A stretch of DNA of 64,000 nt from NCBI GenBank assembly GCA_026874595.1, contig CM049307.1:23847079-23911078 (forward strand), in the 5' to 3' direction. How positions within the stretch are numbered: the first letter of the stretch is position 1; each line of letters begins with the position of its first letter. A program made the translations under genes and the position numbers. The notes under the pieces were generated by a model. That model was given only the letters and a program-made list of their open reading frames with translations. It had not been told where the DNA came from and made no database searches. Origin of the DNA: Sipunculus nudus (Eukaryota > Annelida > Sipuncula > Golfingiida > Sipunculidae). This document shows positions 47,886-60,233 of this stretch, one piece after another.

Positions 47886-48139
47886 TCATTCCTGATCTCC
47901 TTTGCTTTACCCGCTGTTTTGTTTAGCAGGTTGTTTTGGGTTCCAATACTAGGGTTGGCACAGGGCCAAGAATCAGACCAATGAGAGCAGGTTTAAAGCT
48001 TGGAGTTGGATGCACAATGCAATGCCATGCTATCATTGGTCTGATCACAATTCTTGGCTCTGTGCCAGAAATGGTGGTGAAACCTGAAGAATCTTGCTGT
48101 ACAAAGCAGCGGTTAGAGCAAAGGAGATCTGAAAGAATG
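47886..48139. mobile_element. 250-bp hairpin (foldback MITE or long stem-loop)
   Basis: The left arm (47886-47990) pairs with the right arm (48030-48139): 'gatctcctttgct' with 'agcaaaggagatc', 'ccgctg.tttgt..agca' with its inverse, 'ttggcacagggccaagaa' with 'ttcttggctctgtgcca', 'tcagaccaatga' with 'tcattggtctga'. The loop is about 35-40 bp. The arms differ by several small indels. It could be a MITE; if transcribed within the intron it would fold into a long dsRNA-like stem. Confidence 0.8.
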
Positions 48140-51129
48140 CAGTGTATTTATAACCAGTTGCATGAGAATTAAAATTGTGTATCTCATGGGTCACCTCACC
48201 TGAGTAGGTTTAAGTTATCCTGGGGTGAATTTGAATTTTTTACAAATTTGAAATTAAACATTCACAAATTATATAAAAAATTACTGCGATCAATCTGATG
48301 AAAATAACAGGTGTATGTTATGGGTATCCTCAGAATATTTCTCCCAGTTCATCTCTTTCCAACAATAACCTCAGCCATAAGTTTATTCACCCTAAGAACT
48401 GTTTACACTGTTTTCTGTGATGCCTTGTGGATGTCTGACATCTTTCGCCTCCCCTCTTTCATCCCTTATGGCTGTGGAATATATTTAAGTTTATTTGTAC
48501 AAAATCTAATGAAACATCAGTTGCACATGACTGTGCTCAAGACCTCTTATGTGTATAACTGCTACATATACCAGCTACAACAAGGATGCAGGTACTTGGT
48601 CTCTGTTAGGTTTTTACTAGAGAAATGGATTAAGTACCATGAACTACCATGTCAAATACTTCATTGATTATGCTTTTCTTAATGCAGTTTGAACGTGACA
48701 GTTTTCAGAATATACATCTGGTTTTTGACACGCTTGTGGTGTTAAAAAAAGACTTGCTTTATTTGTATTGCCCAGAGGTGAATGTTGAGTGAAAGGAGTT
48801 CAGTCTATAACAGGGAGTAGAAACAACAAATTATAGCAACAAATCAATAAACCTGGGTCTGTTCTAGGAATTTGCTAACCAGCAGGTAGTAGACAGATAG
48901 GAGCCATGCCCATGTGACATATATAAAGGACGGTGACATTTACATAAAGGGCTCCAGTGTATTTCTGAGAAACCTGGCCCACCGGAAACAAACTGTCCAC
49001 TAGTAATTAGATGCACCATCATGTGGTCCCCTTGGAGGCCCCATTTATACATACCACGTAAAAGGAAACCGCCTCCGCGCTTCCAAGAACAAACATTAAA
49101 CGTTGTTATTAGGGAATGGATAATTTTACCTGGCACCACTCAGGTCAATAATACCATTAGAACTGGCACTTTAAAGGTAATAACTTGTGTAGCTTAACCT
49201 CTGCTAGGTGACAAAGATATTATGTTTTTCTTTTGGTTACTTGGTTTGTCGATCAGTAAGTGGAATCGAAAAGTTATTAACAGATTTTCATAAAATATTA
49301 TGGCAGGAATCCAGGGAATAATCCATTTAATTTAAATGTAATTTTGGACACCCAAGATATATTTTAATATAATTTAATGTCTTTTCCATTGTGAGATATG
49401 GCAATATCTTTATCCCATCCAAGGGCCTAAGCCATTCACTGGTATTAGGGGCCATCTCTGTTCTAGAGAAGGCCAAGCTGTAATTCAATCACAGAGTTGA
49501 GGAACTGTTACACACAAGGGCCTGTATAGTACACAGGAAAGTTTCATTAGGATTCTGGTGAAGGTGTACTTGTAGGCTCAGACAACATGTCCACCTCCAC
49601 TTTTCCTTCACTGTATTTTTACAAATTTTTAACAGGTAATCCAGGTATTACCACTCAGTAAGTGACTGTATCACCCACCCATAAAGTAATCTGTAACTAT
49701 GAATATAACTGCAGCAGTAAAGAGACATGCAAATGAGCTGAGCTGTATTAACAAACTGGTCTATGTCTGTTATCCTTCTGTCCAGCCAGCTGGCTATTAG
49801 CAGGGTTTATCATTACAGCTGGATCCTCCAACTTGGCCAGCTTACTGACAGGTCAATATTGTTAAATCTGGCACCAATCCGGAAACTGTGTATTATTGAC
49901 GCCATGCCAAGGGGGCAAATTTGGCTGACACCCGGAAATGCACTCTTCTCATTGGTTGAAACCAGTGGTTATAAGGTATTGACATTGTGCCAACACCTGG
50001 TGGTGGTCCACATGCTCCCCCATGTTAGCAGTGGTTGAGTGAAATGAATAAGTAGAAAAAATGCAATAAACACAACATAGGATATATAGTTAGACATTGA
50101 TTTAAAACAAATTTTCTCATTTGAAACTTAATAATATGTGTAATTTTAGCATGAGGCTATATATGACATTATCCAAAGTCCATTTAATATCAGTATCTGG
50201 TTCATGAGAAACTATTTGTGACCAAGAAAAACGCTTTTTGTGCTGCAGCTTCCATGATGTCAAGTGTCACGGCATGTCATCCCAAACATTAAGGACAGTG
50301 ACCTGCATTTTTCAAGTGATCATGGCAACCCCCCTCCCAGTCACCCACAAATAATCAGTTTTATCAGATAAGTAGCTGGCCGGCTTGAAAATTAGGTCAA
50401 GGTCAAAAATAAATCTCAGGTGTATATCTGCCACCTTTACTATTATTTTGACCAATGGTCTGATTGGGAAAATCAGCCATTTTGGTGATCGGGCCAGTGC
50501 AAACATGGGCAGTAGTGGATAAAAAAAAAAAAAAAGAAGAAAATCCTTGTTGATGGGTTTGCCCTGTGTTGGACCAAAGAAAGACAACAGACAATATCTG
50601 GACCCAAATAGTAATGAATAATAAAGGCATCAGCAGCAATAACGCCCAAAAAATGTAAAACTTTACGGAAACTGTACATAAATTACACTCATCTTAGCAA
50701 CTTTGCTTCTTCTAGGCATTTTATACATCAGATTTCTCAGTACAACTGTATTATTGATTTTCTGCAAAGTGCTGTGATACATGTTTTGCAAAAATGCTTA
50801 TGATAATGGAGTAGATATGCCACCTGTATGAGTTCAGCTCATCCATTATTAAGTTATTGTACAATGTAAGCTTCTACTTGCTGCTTCTTAACTGTCAGTT
50901 TATTTGTTTGGAGTATTTTTTATATCTTTTAACTCGTATTAAATTTGTATTCAATGTGTCTATGTCAACTTGATCTGAAGGGTTGCCTTTTTATTGTATC
51001 CATAATTGTATTCTGCTATTTACAGGTTATGTTGGGAAAAAAATGAAGCAGTACGTTAAGGAATTGCTCACACATAGTATTTATATTTAAGAAAACACCA
51101 ATTTGAGATATATTTTCTTTATATTTCAG
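48140..51129. other. intron 3' part, nothing recognised
   Basis: Frames of 118 codons (48311) and 91 codons (49763) lack recognisable domains and codon character. A15 run at 50521. Ends in the 'atatttcag' acceptor. Confidence 0.5.
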
Positions 51130-51172
51130 ATAACAGCGATTTGATAGCATGTACCATCATCACCAGAGACAA
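51130..51172 (+). CDS. CLEC16A: CLEC16A internal exon (43 nt)
   Basis: The acceptor 'ttctttatatttcag' ends at 51129; the donor GTAAGT is at 51173. Entering in phase 1, it completes an AAT codon with the A left by the upstream exon and reads NNSDLIACTIITRD, leaving AA (phase 2). In the CLEC16A family as I recall it, DVLDL is followed by NNSDLIACT(V/I)IT(K/R)D. This exact continuation across two exons 37.6 kb apart is the strongest evidence for the gene. The next exon, expected to continue with a Gly-rich turn and a PH-like stretch, was not found before 64000. The exon is too short for ORF finders and is easily missed. Confidence 0.93.
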
Positions 51173-51293
51173 GTAAGTAAATTTAATTCTGTTACACAAT
51201 TCTGGGTAAATTGAAATCACTGTTCCAAAGCACTCACTGTACAGTGACAAAAATGGATAGATCGCCTTGCTCAAAACAATGGGAGATATTGGA

Positions 51294-51850
51294 TTTTCTT
51301 CTGCCTCGTATTCTGTCTGTCTGTCATCCATCAGTGTATGTTTTCTGTTAAGGGCAACATTTCTAAAGCATTCCCTTGATTCATTATACTTTACTTGGTA
51401 CATGTGTATTATGGGTCTCCTCACCTGATTATATTTATCTCATGCTTGATTGATTCTCTGTATTTTAATATCAGTGTGTCACAACTTTTTATACATTTAT
51501 TTGTGACTCTGACTTAAATTAAAAGTGACTTAGATCCACTTGTGCTTGCTGTGTGGTATATGCACACAGTGATTGTATCCACCAAAACAGGGTTTTGTGG
51601 ATTCTGTGTTTTCAGCCGGCCAACGCCGCATAGGTTTCTGGAGAACTCCTCTGTAACCACTGGACAGAATTTTACGAAACTCGGTATTATGATCGGGTCA
51701 TGTGAACAGCTGCACCCTCATTTTAGGTTGACCTCTTACCTTTCCTCTCTGCACAGCATCTATCTTTGAGTCTTTTTTCACACATAAACCCACATATCTT
51801 AGGAATCCTTTGACCAATCTGGGTGAAAAATTGCTTGAGTGTAGCTCTTG
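51294..51850 (+). repeat. segment duplicated at 58517-59075
   Basis: About 280 bp of non-element DNA plus the first ~280 bp of A4 reappear 7.2 kb downstream with only a handful of base changes, nearly all transitions. The right limit is uncertain because both copies continue in family A sequence. Confidence 0.9.
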
Positions 51851-52110
51851 GATAGCTTTATATCTTACACAAAACTGGTGGCGCCACCTTTAACCATTTT
51901 TATACAGCATCCATCTGTTTGTCTGCCTTGAGTTAAAATCACTCATACCTCTGCAGTGGTTTGACTTATCTGCCTGAAATTTTGCATGTCTATACATGAC
52001 AACATATCTCACTCTATTTCCCCTTACCACTCAACCCATGTCTCACTCCACCTGTACCACTCTGATTTCTGCAGATACACGTAGTCGCTTGTCAATTACC
52101 CATATTCTAG
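51573..52110 (+). mobile_element. family A element, copy A4 (short form)
   Basis: 5' start TTGTATCCACC with GGTTTTGTGGATTC. The core is reduced to a single site GGTGGCGCCACC (51877). The 3' end 'gtagtcgcttgtcaattacccatattCTAG' is at 52107-52110 before TT. At 538 bp it is nearly pure leader and tail, probably after internal deletion between core units. Confidence 0.82.
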
Positions 52111-52408
52111 TTAGGTATAGGTCACACTTGGTCTATTTTCTGAAGTTTAATCATTTATGAAAGATGGCTTTCACTTTCAGATTGACTTATTTAAGAAAAT
52201 TTTACAAGTGGAAGGATAATTTTCACACATTCAAACTACATTAGTGACTTTGTTTTTGGACCATCTTATTTTTTCTTGATGTTCAATTAACTGATACTGC
52301 TCCTATGACTGATGTGCACCAATTAACTATTTTATTCTGTCTAAATAGGTTTTCTGATTGCTTCAGGGGTTAATGAGTTTAAATTTAGAGCATATTTATA
52401 TCTCATTT

Positions 52409-53020
52409 TTGTAGCATTCCAAGACAAAGTTGGGATACTATGGTTTCATGACAGTCCCGCTGCGGCAGAAAAATCTTGTGAGCGAGATAACTTAAATAAT
52501 ATTCCACAGATTTTTATCAAACTATACATGTGAATAGATATAGGTAAGAGGAGGAAGCCTGTTTAAAATGGGGTCATGACATCTACTAGTTGAATGACCT
52601 TGACCTTGAATAGGTAAATTTTTTATGGAAAAGCACACAGATTCTTAAATGTATCAAGAAAGCTTGCATGGATTGGTCCAAAAATCAAGGGGGCCAAAGA
52701 TATGGGATAGCCTTGTGATATGCCAGAAACTGGTGGCACCACCTATTATCCTTTTCTTGTTTTTTTGCACCTTTTAATACCCCCATCATTGCCACTTGAC
52801 AGTACTGAGAGCATTATAAGTAAAAAACTAATGGACAGATTTCTTTCATATTATGAACATGTACAGAGAAGGGTTATAGGATGAGGTCTATTTAAAGTTG
52901 GGTCATGACCTTTACCATGAGAGTGGCCTTAACCTTGAATGTTTCCATATTTGGTGAAAATCACAAACTCCTTATGATATCTCCAGTTTTGATGTCACAG
53001 GAGCCATATGTCCTCAAATC
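52409..53020 (+). mobile_element. family B remnant, copy B3
   Basis: Starts TTGTAGCATTCCAAGACAAAGTTGGGATACTATGGTTTCATGAC, an eroded family B 5' hairpin. Then come the family B leader, GGTGGCACCACC (52732) and 'ggtcatgacct'-type sites. At ~52995 'atctccagttttgatg' jumps to 'tcacaggagccatatgtc', an internal deletion, and the 3' end is missing. Confidence 0.65.
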
Positions 53021-54218
53021 TGTGGAAACAGGATTTTGGTCAACCCCATTGTTTTGAAGTACTGCATCTGTTTCCTTCAAAATTGACACAAGTGAATCTC
53101 CACCAAGATGTCTGACAGGTTCAAACACTTGTGACCTTGGCCCCTGTCACGTGTCAATATATGCTTCAGAAGAAGGGTGCCTGAACATTTTGTTCATATG
53201 CTCTATTTCAAGAATGGTTGCACCTTTTTGAATCATTCCTGGTTCAGCCTGATTGATTTACAACTGACACGCAGTGCATGTCCATTAATTCCAGCCTTCC
53301 AGGAAGGGTTGGTTTCAGTTTCTCCCAACAAATCAAGACATAGCAGTGTACCCTTTCATAATTAATGAGGTACATTTACCAAAGTTTTTGAAAAAATGTC
53401 ATAATTAGAATGATGATTGATTATTCATTATATTCTTGGAACTTAGAGATTTGCCAAATTTCAGGATTCAAGGGCTGCACATTCTCACATGCCTGCTAAT
53501 ATTGGCATCCTGTTCACAAAAAAAACACATATTTAAATGTGAATTTTCAGTATTTTTCCTGACAGTTCTGATACCTTTTGAAATATTTTTTTTACTCTTG
53601 GTAAAATCCAGAGTCACTATGATTATCATATGTGAGTCACCCATGAAACCTTGTAATGCCACACCTACTTACTTTAGTGAACCACACTTTAACATATCCT
53701 GTTAATACCCCATGATATAAAAAGGGAGATGATGATTGCACAACTTGTTTAAATAACTACAAAAACTAGCTATACAGCCAATCATGTGCAAACCAACGCA
53801 GAACACCTCTTTTTAACCTTGTCACCCCTGCAACGCTTCATACACTTGATGACCTGAGATACCAAGGTAACTGTGTGGGTTAGAATAATTCCTGATTGAA
53901 TCCTGCTCACTGCACATAACTTTTTATTTTTGTGTTCAAACAAATATTATGCATGTGATCTTTCCTTGATTTCATATTTATATATAACAAACTCTCATTA
54001 TGTAGGTATGTAAAAAAAAACTCAATTCATAATGTTTCACACTCAGAATAGGAACATACAAGATAGAACCCCTGAACTAAAAATAAAATACAAACAAATT
54101 CTGGGAATTTATGCCCCTGCTTCTGCCTCTTGTTGTTCAAGCTTCCTGTGATCTTAATACTTGCCTTCTGAAATTGTTTAGTTCTCATTGTCCCCAAAGA
54201 TGTCTCCAGATGTCATAA
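53021..54218. other. intron stretch, nothing recognised
   Basis: No exon or element end seen. Confidence 0.5.
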
Positions 54219-54520
54219 TTGTATCCCCAGACCAAGTCGGGGGATACTATGTTTTCATGACGGTCCAGCCACCGCATATAAATCTAGTTGGCGCAATAAC
54301 TCAAAAAATATTTCAGTATAAATATCAATATAAAAATAATCACGGATCTTTACCACCTTTACTAGGAGAGTGTCCTTGGCCTTGAATAGGTCCAATTTTG
54401 GGGAAAATCACACAAATTCTTAAATAACTCAAATTTTGCATGGATTGATCCCAGAATCAAGTTGATCGAAGATCATGGATAGGGTTGTCATGTTCCAGAA
54501 ACTGGTGGTGCCACCTATTA

Positions 54521-55749
54521 TTGTATCCCCAGACAAAGTCGGGGGATACTATGTTTTCATACTGGTCCCGCCACCGCATATAAATCTTGTTTGCACGATA
54601 ACTCAAAAAATATTTCACGGATCTTTACCAAACTTGGTATATGTATAGATATGGGTGAGAGGACGACGCCTATTTAAAATGAGGTCATGACCTTAAATAG
54701 GAGAGTGTCCTTGACCTTGAATAGGTCCAATTTTGGGTAAATCACACAAATTCTTAAATATCTCAAGAAATCTTGCATGGATTGATCCCAAATCAAGTTG
54801 ATGGAAGATCATGGATAGGGCTGTCATGTTCCAGAAACTGGTGGCGCCACCTATTATCTCTACTTGTTTTCATGCCGTTCAATACCCCCAAAATTGCTCC
54901 TTGAAGGTACTGTGAGCATTATAAGTCAAAAACTAATGGACAGATTACTTTCATATTATGCATATACATAGACATGGGTTATGGGATGATGTATATATAT
55001 ATATTCGGGTCATGACCTTTCCTATTAGAGTGGCCTTGACCTTGAATATTGCCATATATGGTGAAAATTACACAAAATCATTAATATCTCAATAAGGGAT
55101 CCATGGATTGGTCCAAAAATCAACTTGATCGAAGATCTTGGATAGTATTGTCATGTACCGTAAAACCCCATCATTGCCACTTGACAGTACAGTGAGCAGT
55201 ATAAGTCAAAAACTAATGGACAGATTTCTTTCATATTATGCATATACATAGGTATGGGATGATTTTTTTTTAAATTGGGGCCATGACCTTTCCTATGAGA
55301 GTGGCCTTGACCTTGAATATTGCCAGTTAGGTGAAAATCACACAAAATCATTAATATCTCAATAAGGGATGTATTGATTGGTCCAAAAATCAACTTGACC
55401 GAAAATCTTGGCTAGTGTTGTCATGTACCGGAAACTGATAGCACCACCTGTTATTCTTTTACTTGTTTTTGTGCCGTTTAATACCCCATCATTGCCACTT
55501 GACAGTACTGTGAGCAGTATAAGTAAAAAACTAATGGACAGATTTCTTTCATATTATGCATATACATAGACATGGGTTAGGGGATGATGTATATTGAAAT
55601 TGGGGTCATGACCTTTTCTATGAGAGTGACCTTTTCTATGAGTGTGGTCTGATATTAATTGTTGCTGAAGATAGGGGGCCTATTCTTAAAGGGGGAGGGA
55701 TTAATTGTCTGGGGATACTTTGGCATCTGCGGTGCCAAGAAATGTCTAG
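54521..55749 (+). mobile_element. family B element B2 (complete, nested in B1)
   Basis: TTGTATCCCCAGACAAAGTC (hairpin with GGGGGATAC) at the left. At the right are GTCTGGGGATAC, hairpin TGGCATC-tgc-GGTGCCA and AAGAAATGTCTAG (55746-55749) before TT. It contains AGGTCATGACCT (54682) and GGTGGCGCCACC (54840). There is no target duplication around it, which fits rolling-circle insertion. Confidence 0.88.
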
Positions 55750-56275
55750 TTATTTACTTGTTTTTGTGCCGTTTAATACCCCCAAAATTGCCACTTGACA
55801 GTACTGTGAGCATTATAAGTCAAAAACTAATGGACAGATTTCTTTTATATTATGCACATACATAGATATGGGTTATGGGATGACGTTTATTTAAATTGGG
55901 GTCATGACCTTTCCTATGAGAGTGGTCTTGACCTTGAATATTCCCATATTTGTTGAAATTCACACAAAATCTTTAATATCTCAGTAAGGAATACATGGAA
56001 TGATCCAAAAATCAAATTGACAGAAGATCTTTGAAAGCTTTGTCTTTTGCAGAAGACAGGTGGCGCCACCTTGTGTCTTTTTCTTGTTAAAATGATGTTC
56101 ACGCAATAACTTTGTAAAAATTTGAGGTACAGTCACCAAACCCACAGGTTTGATGCATCTTATCAACGGTTAGGTCAAGTACAAGAAGATATGACCTTGA
56201 TGCACTTTTTAGCTCAGCTGACTGAAAGTCATCTGAGCTATAGCAATCACTCTTTGTCCGTCTGTCTGTCTGTCC

Positions 56276-58240
56276 GTCCGTTAACCAGGCACAAATTGTA
56301 ACCGCTGGACCTAGAATCTTGTCTGAGTCTGAGAGGTCCATGAAAAATCTCCTTGGAAACCAGAAATTAGGTCTCTGTTACCCATATCCTTTGAGCTATG
56401 GGGGCCCCAAAGTACCCCCAAGAAAAGTAAAAAATTTCATACAAAAACTTCAATATCTCATTAACTACTTGACTGACGGTCATACATATTGATCATGAGA
56501 TGTTCCATCAGTTCCTGCAGACTGGTGGCGCCACCTGTATTTTTCGATTTTTTATGAATTTTTTTCTCTATTTTTGAGACCTTTAAAAATGTAAACATCT
56601 GTTAACAAGGCACAAATCGTAACGACTGGACCTAGAATCTTTATTCTTGACACACGGAGAGACCTATGAAAAGTCTCCATGGAAACCAGAAATTAGGTCT
56701 CTGTTACCCATATCCTTCGAGCTATGGGGCTTCAAAGTTCCCCCCAGAATAGTCAAAAATTTCATACAAAAACTTCAGTATCTCATCAACTACATCACTG
56801 ATGGTCATGATTTTGGCATACATATTGATCATGAGATGTTTCATCAGTTTCTGCAGACTGGTTGTGCCATCTGTATTTTTCAATTTTTACGAATCGTTTT
56901 CTCTATTTTTGAGACCTTTAAAAATGTGAACAGCTGTTAACACGGCACAAATCCGAACAAGACTGGACCTAGAATCTTCATTCTTGACACAGTGAGAGAC
57001 CTATGAAAAGTCTCCATGGAAACCTGAAATAAGGTCTCTGTTACCCATATCCTTTGTGCTTTGGGGGGCTCCCAATTACCCCCCTGAATAATGGAAAATT
57101 TGATAAAAACAAACTGCAACATCTCAATAACTACAACACTGATGGTCATGATTTTTGGCATCCATATTGATCAAGAGATGTTCCATCAGTCCCTGCAGAC
57201 TTGTGGCGCCAACTGTATTTTTTCAAATTTTCATAATTTTTTTCTCCACTATTTTTGAGACCTGTAAGGATGTAGTTATCTGTCAACAGGGTAAAAATCG
57301 TAACGACTGGACCTAGAATCTTCATTCTTGACACTCAGGGAGACCCATGAAAAGTCTCCATGGAAACCTGAAATTAGGTCTCTGTTACCCATATCCTTTG
57401 AGCTATGGCACTCCAAAGTACAGCTTAGAATAATGGAAAATATGATACAAAAGCTGAAGTATCTGAACAACTAATGCAGAGATCACCATAATTGTTTGCA
57501 TGGATATTGATCATGGAGTGTTTCATCAGTTTCTGCAGACTGGTGGCACCACCTGTATTTGTTCGGGTTTTTTTTACGAATTTTTTCTCTATTTTTGAGA
57601 CCTTTAAAGATATGAACATCTGTTAACAGGGCACAAATCATAAAAACTTGACCTAGAATCTTCATTCTTGACACATAGGGAGACCCATGAAAAGTCTCCA
57701 TGGAAACCTGAAATTAGGTCTCTGTTACCCATATTCTTTAAGCTGTATGGCTCCAAAATACCCCCCAGAATAATGAATAATTTGATACAAAAAACTGCAG
57801 TATCTCAATAACTACAACACTGATGGTCATGATTTTCTGCATACATATTGATCATGAGCTGTTCCCTCAGTTTCTGTAGACTGGGTGCGGCACCTCTATT
57901 TTTTCAAATTTTTACGAATTTTTTTCTCTTTTTTTGAGACCTTTAAAGATGTGGCTATCTGTCAACAGGGTACAAATCATAACAACTGGACCTAGAATCT
58001 TCATTCTTGTCATGCAAGGAGGCCCATGAAAAGTGCCTGTGGAAAGTTGAAATTAGGTCTCTGTTACCCATATCCTTCAAGCTATAGGACTCCGAAGTAT
58101 CCCTCAGAATAATGGACAATATGATACAAAAGCTGAAGTATCTGAACAACTAATGCAGAGACCACCATGATTCTTTGCATGGATATTGACCATTAAGTGT
58201 TTTTATTATTTTCTGCAGACTGGTGGAGCCACCTATATTT
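56276..58240 (+). repeat. C1 tandem core, ~340-bp unit
   Basis: Units contain 'gttaacagggcacaaatcgtaacgactgg', 'gtctccatggaaacc', 'aggtctctgttacccatatcctt', 'gatggtcatgat' and 'ctgcagactGGTGGCGCCACCtgtatttt' in order. The palindrome or its variants lie at 56524, 56860, 57202, 57542, ~57880 and 58222, about 336-342 apart. Confidence 0.9.
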
Positions 58241-60233
58241 TTGTATCTGCCAAAACAAAGTTTTGCGGATACCATGTTTTTGACCAGGTTCTGCCGCCGC
58301 ATTCCTTTCCGCAGAACTCCTCTGAGACTAATGGACAGAGTTTACCGAAACCTACACCAATTATCGGGTCACATGTGAACTGGTGCCTCACCAATTTGCA
58401 TTGACCTCTGACCTTTCCTCTCTGCCCAGCTTCTATTTGTGCGTCTGTTTCCACACATAAACCCTCATATCTCAGAAACCGTTTGACCGATCAGGAAAAA
58501 AATTTATACAATATGAATTTTCTTCTGCCTCGTATTCTGTCTGTCTGTCATCTATCAGTGTATGTTTTCTGTTAAGGGCAACATTTCTAAAGCATTCCCT
58601 TGATTCATTATACTTTACTTGGTACATGTGTATTATGGGTCTCCTCACCTGATTATATTTATCTCATGCTTGATTGATTCTCTGTATTTTAATATCAGTG
58701 TGTCACAACTTTTTATATATTTATTTGTGACTCTGACTTAAATTAAAGTGACTCAGATCCACTTGTGCTTGCTGTGTGGTATATGCACACAGTGATTGTA
58801 TCCGCCAAAACAGGGTTTTGTGGATTCTGTGTTTTCAGCCGGCCAACGCTGCATAGGTTTCTGGAGAACTCCTCTGTAACCACTGGACAGAATTTTATGA
58901 AACTCGGTATTATGATCGAGTCATGTGAACAGCTGCACCCTCATTTTAGGTTGACCTCTTACCTTTCCTCTCTGCACAGCATCTATCTTTGAGTCTTTTT
59001 TCACACATAAACCCACATATCTTAGGAATCCTTTGACCAATCTGGGTGAAAAATTGCTTGAGTGTAGCCCTTTGATAGCTTTATAACATACACAAAAAAT
59101 GGTGGCGCCACCTGCAACCATGTTTGCACAGTGTCCATCTGTTCATCTGCCTTGGGTTAAAATCACTCATATCTCTGCAGTGAATTGACTAATTCACCTG
59201 AAATTCAACATGCTTATACATCCTGGATAGCTTTCTTGATTTTATGACAGGTGGCGCCACATACATTCACGTTCACGCTGATGACATCCAAGCTCATTTC
59301 TCGGGAACCGTTTGACCGATTGGGCCAAAATTTTACACGTGTATAGATCTCACATAGCTCTTTATCATACGCAAAACTGGTGGCGCCATCTGCAACCATT
59401 TTTGCACAGAGTCTGCTGTTTGTCTGCCGTTGGATAATGTCACTTATATCTCGGCAGTGGTTTGACATATCTGCCTAAAATTTTGCAGTTTTATACATCC
59501 TGGATAGCTTACTTGATATTATGACAGGTGGCGCCACATACATTCACGTTTACACTGATAACATCCAAGCTCATTTCTCGGGAACTGTTTGACCGATTGG
59601 GCCAAAATTTTGCATGTGTATAGATCTCACATAGCTCTTTATCATACGCAAAACTGGTGGCACCATTTGCAACCATTTTTGCACAGAGTTTGTCTGCCGT
59701 GGGATAATGTCACTTATATCTCGGCAGTGGTTTGACATATCTGCCTAAAATTTTGCAGTTTTATACATCCTGGATAGCTTTCTTGATTTTATGACAGGTG
59801 GACCCACCTACATTCTAGTTAACACTGCAGACATCCAAGCTCATATCTCAGGAACCATTTGACCGATTGGGCCAAAATTGTGCATGTGTTTAGATCTCAC
59901 ATAGGTCTTTATCATAAACAAAACTGGAGGGGCCACCTGAAACTATTTTTTCACAGCGTCTGTCTGTTTGTCTGCCGTTGGCTAAAATCACTCATATACA
60001 TGTAGTGGTTTGACTTTTCTGCCTAAAATTTCACATGTGTATACAACTTTCTGTTTTCTGGATCTGTGGTAGGTGGCACAATCTACATACACATTTAGGC
60101 TGCAGACATCCATGCTAATATGCTACATACCGCACTCTATTTCCCTTTGCCACTCAATCCATGCCTCACTTCACCCGTTCCACTCTGATTTTGGCGGATA
60201 CATGTAGTCACTTGTCGGCTACCCGTATTCTAG
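58241..60233 (+). mobile_element. family A element A5 (chimeric, nested in C1)
   Basis: First 5' start TTGTATCTGCC at 58241. The leader runs to ~58510, then jumps into the duplicated segment (58517-59075), which brings a second 5' start at 58796 (TTGTATCCGCC). The core continues with palindrome sites at 59101, 59250, 59379, 59527, 59656, 59797, 59927 and 60072. The 3' end is hairpin GTAGTC..GGCTAC and CTAG (60230-60233) before TTTTT. 'GGCGGATAC' (60193-60201) is the exact inverse of the 5' GTATCCGCC. Confidence 0.85.
58517..59075 (+). repeat. copy of 51294-51850 inside A5
   Basis: 'attttcttctgcctcgtattctg' at 58517 matches 51294, and the two run together through flanking DNA and the A4 5' end. 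Confidence 0.9.

Larger units (their letters stand above)
13535..51129 (+). other. CLEC16A: CLEC16A intron, 37,595 nt
   Basis: Runs from GTGAGT (13535) to TTTCAG (51129), phase 1. It holds most of the elements listed here: B0, C4, C5, A3, the hairpin, the TTAA copy and several inverted-repeat elements. No extra coding exon was recognised, though a short unconserved or alternative exon cannot be excluded. Confidence 0.85.

Noticed and set aside
48311-48667. 118-codon + strand frame
   Set aside because: Hydrophobic, no recognisable domain, AT-driven codon use; not supported as a gene.
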